A stretch of DNA of 6,082 nucleotides from positions 1 to 6,082 of the forward strand of contig JAUWSD010000079.1 in NCBI GenBank assembly GCA_030610225.1, read 5' to 3'. Positions 4,874 to 6,082 of the stretch are shown here, piece after piece. A program made the position numbers and the translations under genes. How positions within the stretch are numbered: the first letter of the stretch is position 1; each line of letters begins with the position of its first letter. Origin of the DNA: Chloroflexota bacterium. GTDB taxonomy: Bacteria; Chloroflexota; Anaerolineae; Anaerolineales; UBA11579. The notes under the pieces are model-generated. The model searched no databases. It was not told where the DNA came from and was given only the letters and a program-made list of their open reading frames with translations.

Positions 4874-5983
4874 TTACTCATCTCTCCTGAATGTTCGTTT
4901 AATTGAGTCGCGCTGCATTTTGCGTTCGAATGCGTATTCGATCAGCATTTCGACCAGGTCCTGGTTTTTGATTCCGGTGGCTTCCCAAAGTTGGGGATAC
5001 ATGCTGATCTTTGTGAAGCCAGGCATGGTGTTCAATTCGTTGATATAAATTTCATCGCTATCTTTGTCAATGAAGAAATCGATACGGGCCAAGCCAGCCA
5101 GATCACATGCCCGATAGGCTTTGACTGCATATGTTCGAATAATATTTGATTGCTCTTCTGTTATATCTGCTGGGATCACTGCCTGAGAAGTCTCATCGTG
5201 ATATTTTGCTTCATAACTGTAGAATTCTTCTCCTGGTAATATCTCACCACATACCGATGCGATTGGTTTATCGTTCCCCATCACAGAGACTTCGATCTCT
5301 CGCACATTATGCCCTTTCTGGACAATTAATCGACGGTCATATTGGGCAGCATCCAACAAACCTTCTATCAGCTCAGAGCGGTCTTTTACTTTGCTGATGC
5401 CTACAGAAGAACCAAGATTTGCGGGTTTGATGAAGAGCGGGTAGCTTATCTGCTCAATAGCTTTAATAACATTGGCCATTTGCTCAGAGATTTCACTGCG
5501 AAGGATCAAAACTGTATCCACGATCGGGATACGGTTTGCGACCATCAGATCGGCGAAGATAGCCTTATCCATTCCAGTTGCAGAACCTGTTACTCCAGAT
5601 CCAACGTATGCAAAGTCTTCGATCTCCAAAACGCCCTGCAGGGTTCCATCTTCACCGAACGTACCGTGTAAAACCGGGAAAAGCACATCCAATCCCTTGA
5701 GATGCTCGATCAATTCTCCTGCTTTTATGTCATACTTTGCATTTCCAAGCAGTGAGGAGATATAAGCATCCGGTTCAAGATTTCTGTCATCTTCTTTGAT
5801 CAGGGCTTCAAGGACATCAGAACCTGAATACCAGACACCGCTGCGGGTGATCCCTATCAGGCTTATCTCATATATTTCAGGATCAAGCTGGCTGATGACA
5901 AATTTAGCTGACATTAGGGATACTGAATGTTCTCCAGAACGTCCTCCAAAGATCACGCCAATTTTCTTTTTATTATTTTCCAT
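4874..5983 (-). CDS. ddl: D-alanine--D-alanine ligase
   Basis: This cytoplasmic ATP-grasp enzyme joins two D-alanines to make the dipeptide added to UDP-MurNAc-tripeptide by MurF. It has 369 residues, within the range of the longer Ddl forms. Motifs are GGRSGEHSVSLMSA (13-26, with E18 contacting the first D-Ala), LFPVLHGTFGEDGTLQG (101-117), KPANLGSSVGISK (186-198), and ARIDFFIDKDSDEIYINELNTMPGFT (299-324), with metal ligands D302, E316 and N318. The omega-loop segment YEAKYHDE (257-264) carries the Tyr typical of D-Ala-D-Ala ligases, rather than the changes seen in VanA-type D-Ala-D-Lac ligases, so ordinary vancomycin-sensitive termini are inferred. A basic tail of about 17 residues (353-369) extends past the usual end. 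AAAAGG (5995-6000) stands 11 nt before the ATG. The gap to murB is 15 nt and to ftsQ 4 nt. Confidence 0.96.
   Translation of the reverse strand: MENNKKKIGVIFGGRSGEHSVSLMSAKFVISQLDPEIYEISLIGITRSGVWYSGSDVLEALIKEDDRNLEPDAYISSLLGNAKYDIKAGELIEHLKGLDVLFPVLHGTFGEDGTLQGVLEIEDFAYVGSGVTGSATGMDKAIFADLMVANRIPIVDTVLILRSEISEQMANVIKAIEQISYPLFIKPANLGSSVGISKVKDRSELIEGLLDAAQYDRRLIVQKGHNVREIEVSVMGNDKPIASVCGEILPGEEFYSYEAKYHDETSQAVIPADITEEQSNIIRTYAVKAYRACDLAGLARIDFFIDKDSDEIYINELNTMPGFTKISMYPQLWEATGIKNQDLVEMLIEYAFERKMQRDSIKRTFRRDE
4884..4888 (-). promoter_or_regulatory. AGGAG inside the ddl 3' end, probable ftsQ ribosome binding site
   Basis: AGGAG lies within the last codons of ddl, 14 nt before the ftsQ ATG. 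This is longer than ideal, and no better site exists between. Translation of ftsQ may depend on ribosomes ending ddl 4 nt upstream. An intervening ATG at 4881 encodes only three codons before a stop. Confidence 0.45.
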
Positions 5984-5998
5984 AATCCCGTGTACCTT

Positions 5999-6082
5999 TT
6001 ACCAGTCTCCGATCATTTTGACTTCCAGTTCAAGCGATACACCAAATTTCTCTAATACTTTCTTTTTAGCAAAATTGATCAA
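5999..6082 (-). CDS. murB: UDP-N-acetylenolpyruvoylglucosamine reductase (MurB), C-terminal end only
   Basis: The 27 codons before the TAA at 5999 read as FAKKKVLEKFGVSLELEVKMIGDW at their end. This resembles the C-terminus of MurB, where a helix of the form V-x-EKFG-x-x-LE-x-E-V-x-IG closes the substrate-binding domain. MurB is the FAD enzyme that uses NADPH to reduce enolpyruvyl-UDP-GlcNAc to UDP-MurNAc in the cytoplasm. The place directly before ddl and ftsQ in a dcw cluster fits. The gene enters from beyond the right edge, so no FAD-binding motif can be checked, and the call rests on this short match plus position. Confidence 0.82.
   Translation of the reverse strand: MINFAKKKVLEKFGVSLELEVKMIGDW

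Noticed and set aside
4870..4881. Three-codon frame ATG-AGT-AAG-stop just before ftsQ as a leader peptide
   Set aside because: The AGGAG is only 2 nt from that ATG, too close for efficient initiation, and the segment is explained as the ddl end.
4346..4906. Plus-strand open frame of 186 codons opposite ftsQ
   Set aside because: It is the complement of the FtsQ coding sequence, Arg/Ser-rich, with no recognisable motif or independent signal.

Overview
This window is a bacterial housekeeping locus. Every gene I can support reads on the minus strand, so transcription runs from the right edge to the left. In transcription order the genes are murB (only its last 27 codons), ddl, ftsQ, ftsA, ftsZ, a Rho-independent terminator, nrdR, and nrdJ (class II ribonucleotide reductase, truncated by the left edge after about 231 codons). 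I see no mobile element, CRISPR array, tRNA, rRNA or sign of recent transfer.

The right two thirds (about 1380-6082) is the distal part of a division and cell wall (dcw) cluster. MurB and Ddl act in peptidoglycan precursor synthesis. FtsQ, FtsA and FtsZ are a divisome scaffold protein, a membrane tether and the cytokinetic ring GTPase. The murB, ddl, ftsQ and ftsA reading frames are separated by only 4-15 nt, which implies one translationally linked operon. An 83-nt leader before ftsZ carries an inverted repeat and a weak promoter candidate. An 11-bp GC-rich hairpin followed by a T-rich tail closes the unit 45 nt after the ftsZ stop.

The left third (1-1380) is a second, smaller unit: nrdR (transcriptional repressor of ribonucleotide reductase genes) followed by nrdJ. 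Between the terminator and nrdR lies a credible promoter with an extended -10 (TTGCCC, 17 nt, TAAAAT preceded by TG). Just downstream are two NrdR-box-like sites whose centres are exactly 31 bp apart, the geometry expected for cooperative NrdR binding. The simplest reading is an autoregulated nrdR-nrdJ operon sensing ATP/dATP.

Taxonomy is inferred, not proven. A dcw order murB-ddl-ftsQ-ftsA-ftsZ followed by nrdR and a B12-dependent reductase, with moderate GC and a FtsQ with a long basic cytoplasmic tail, suggests an anaerobic or facultative bacterium. Chloroflexota (Anaerolineae-like) is my best guess. I found no undescribed system. The most informative unexplained signals are regulatory: the tandem NrdR sites, the ftsZ leader inverted repeat, and a G8 homopolymer inside nrdR.
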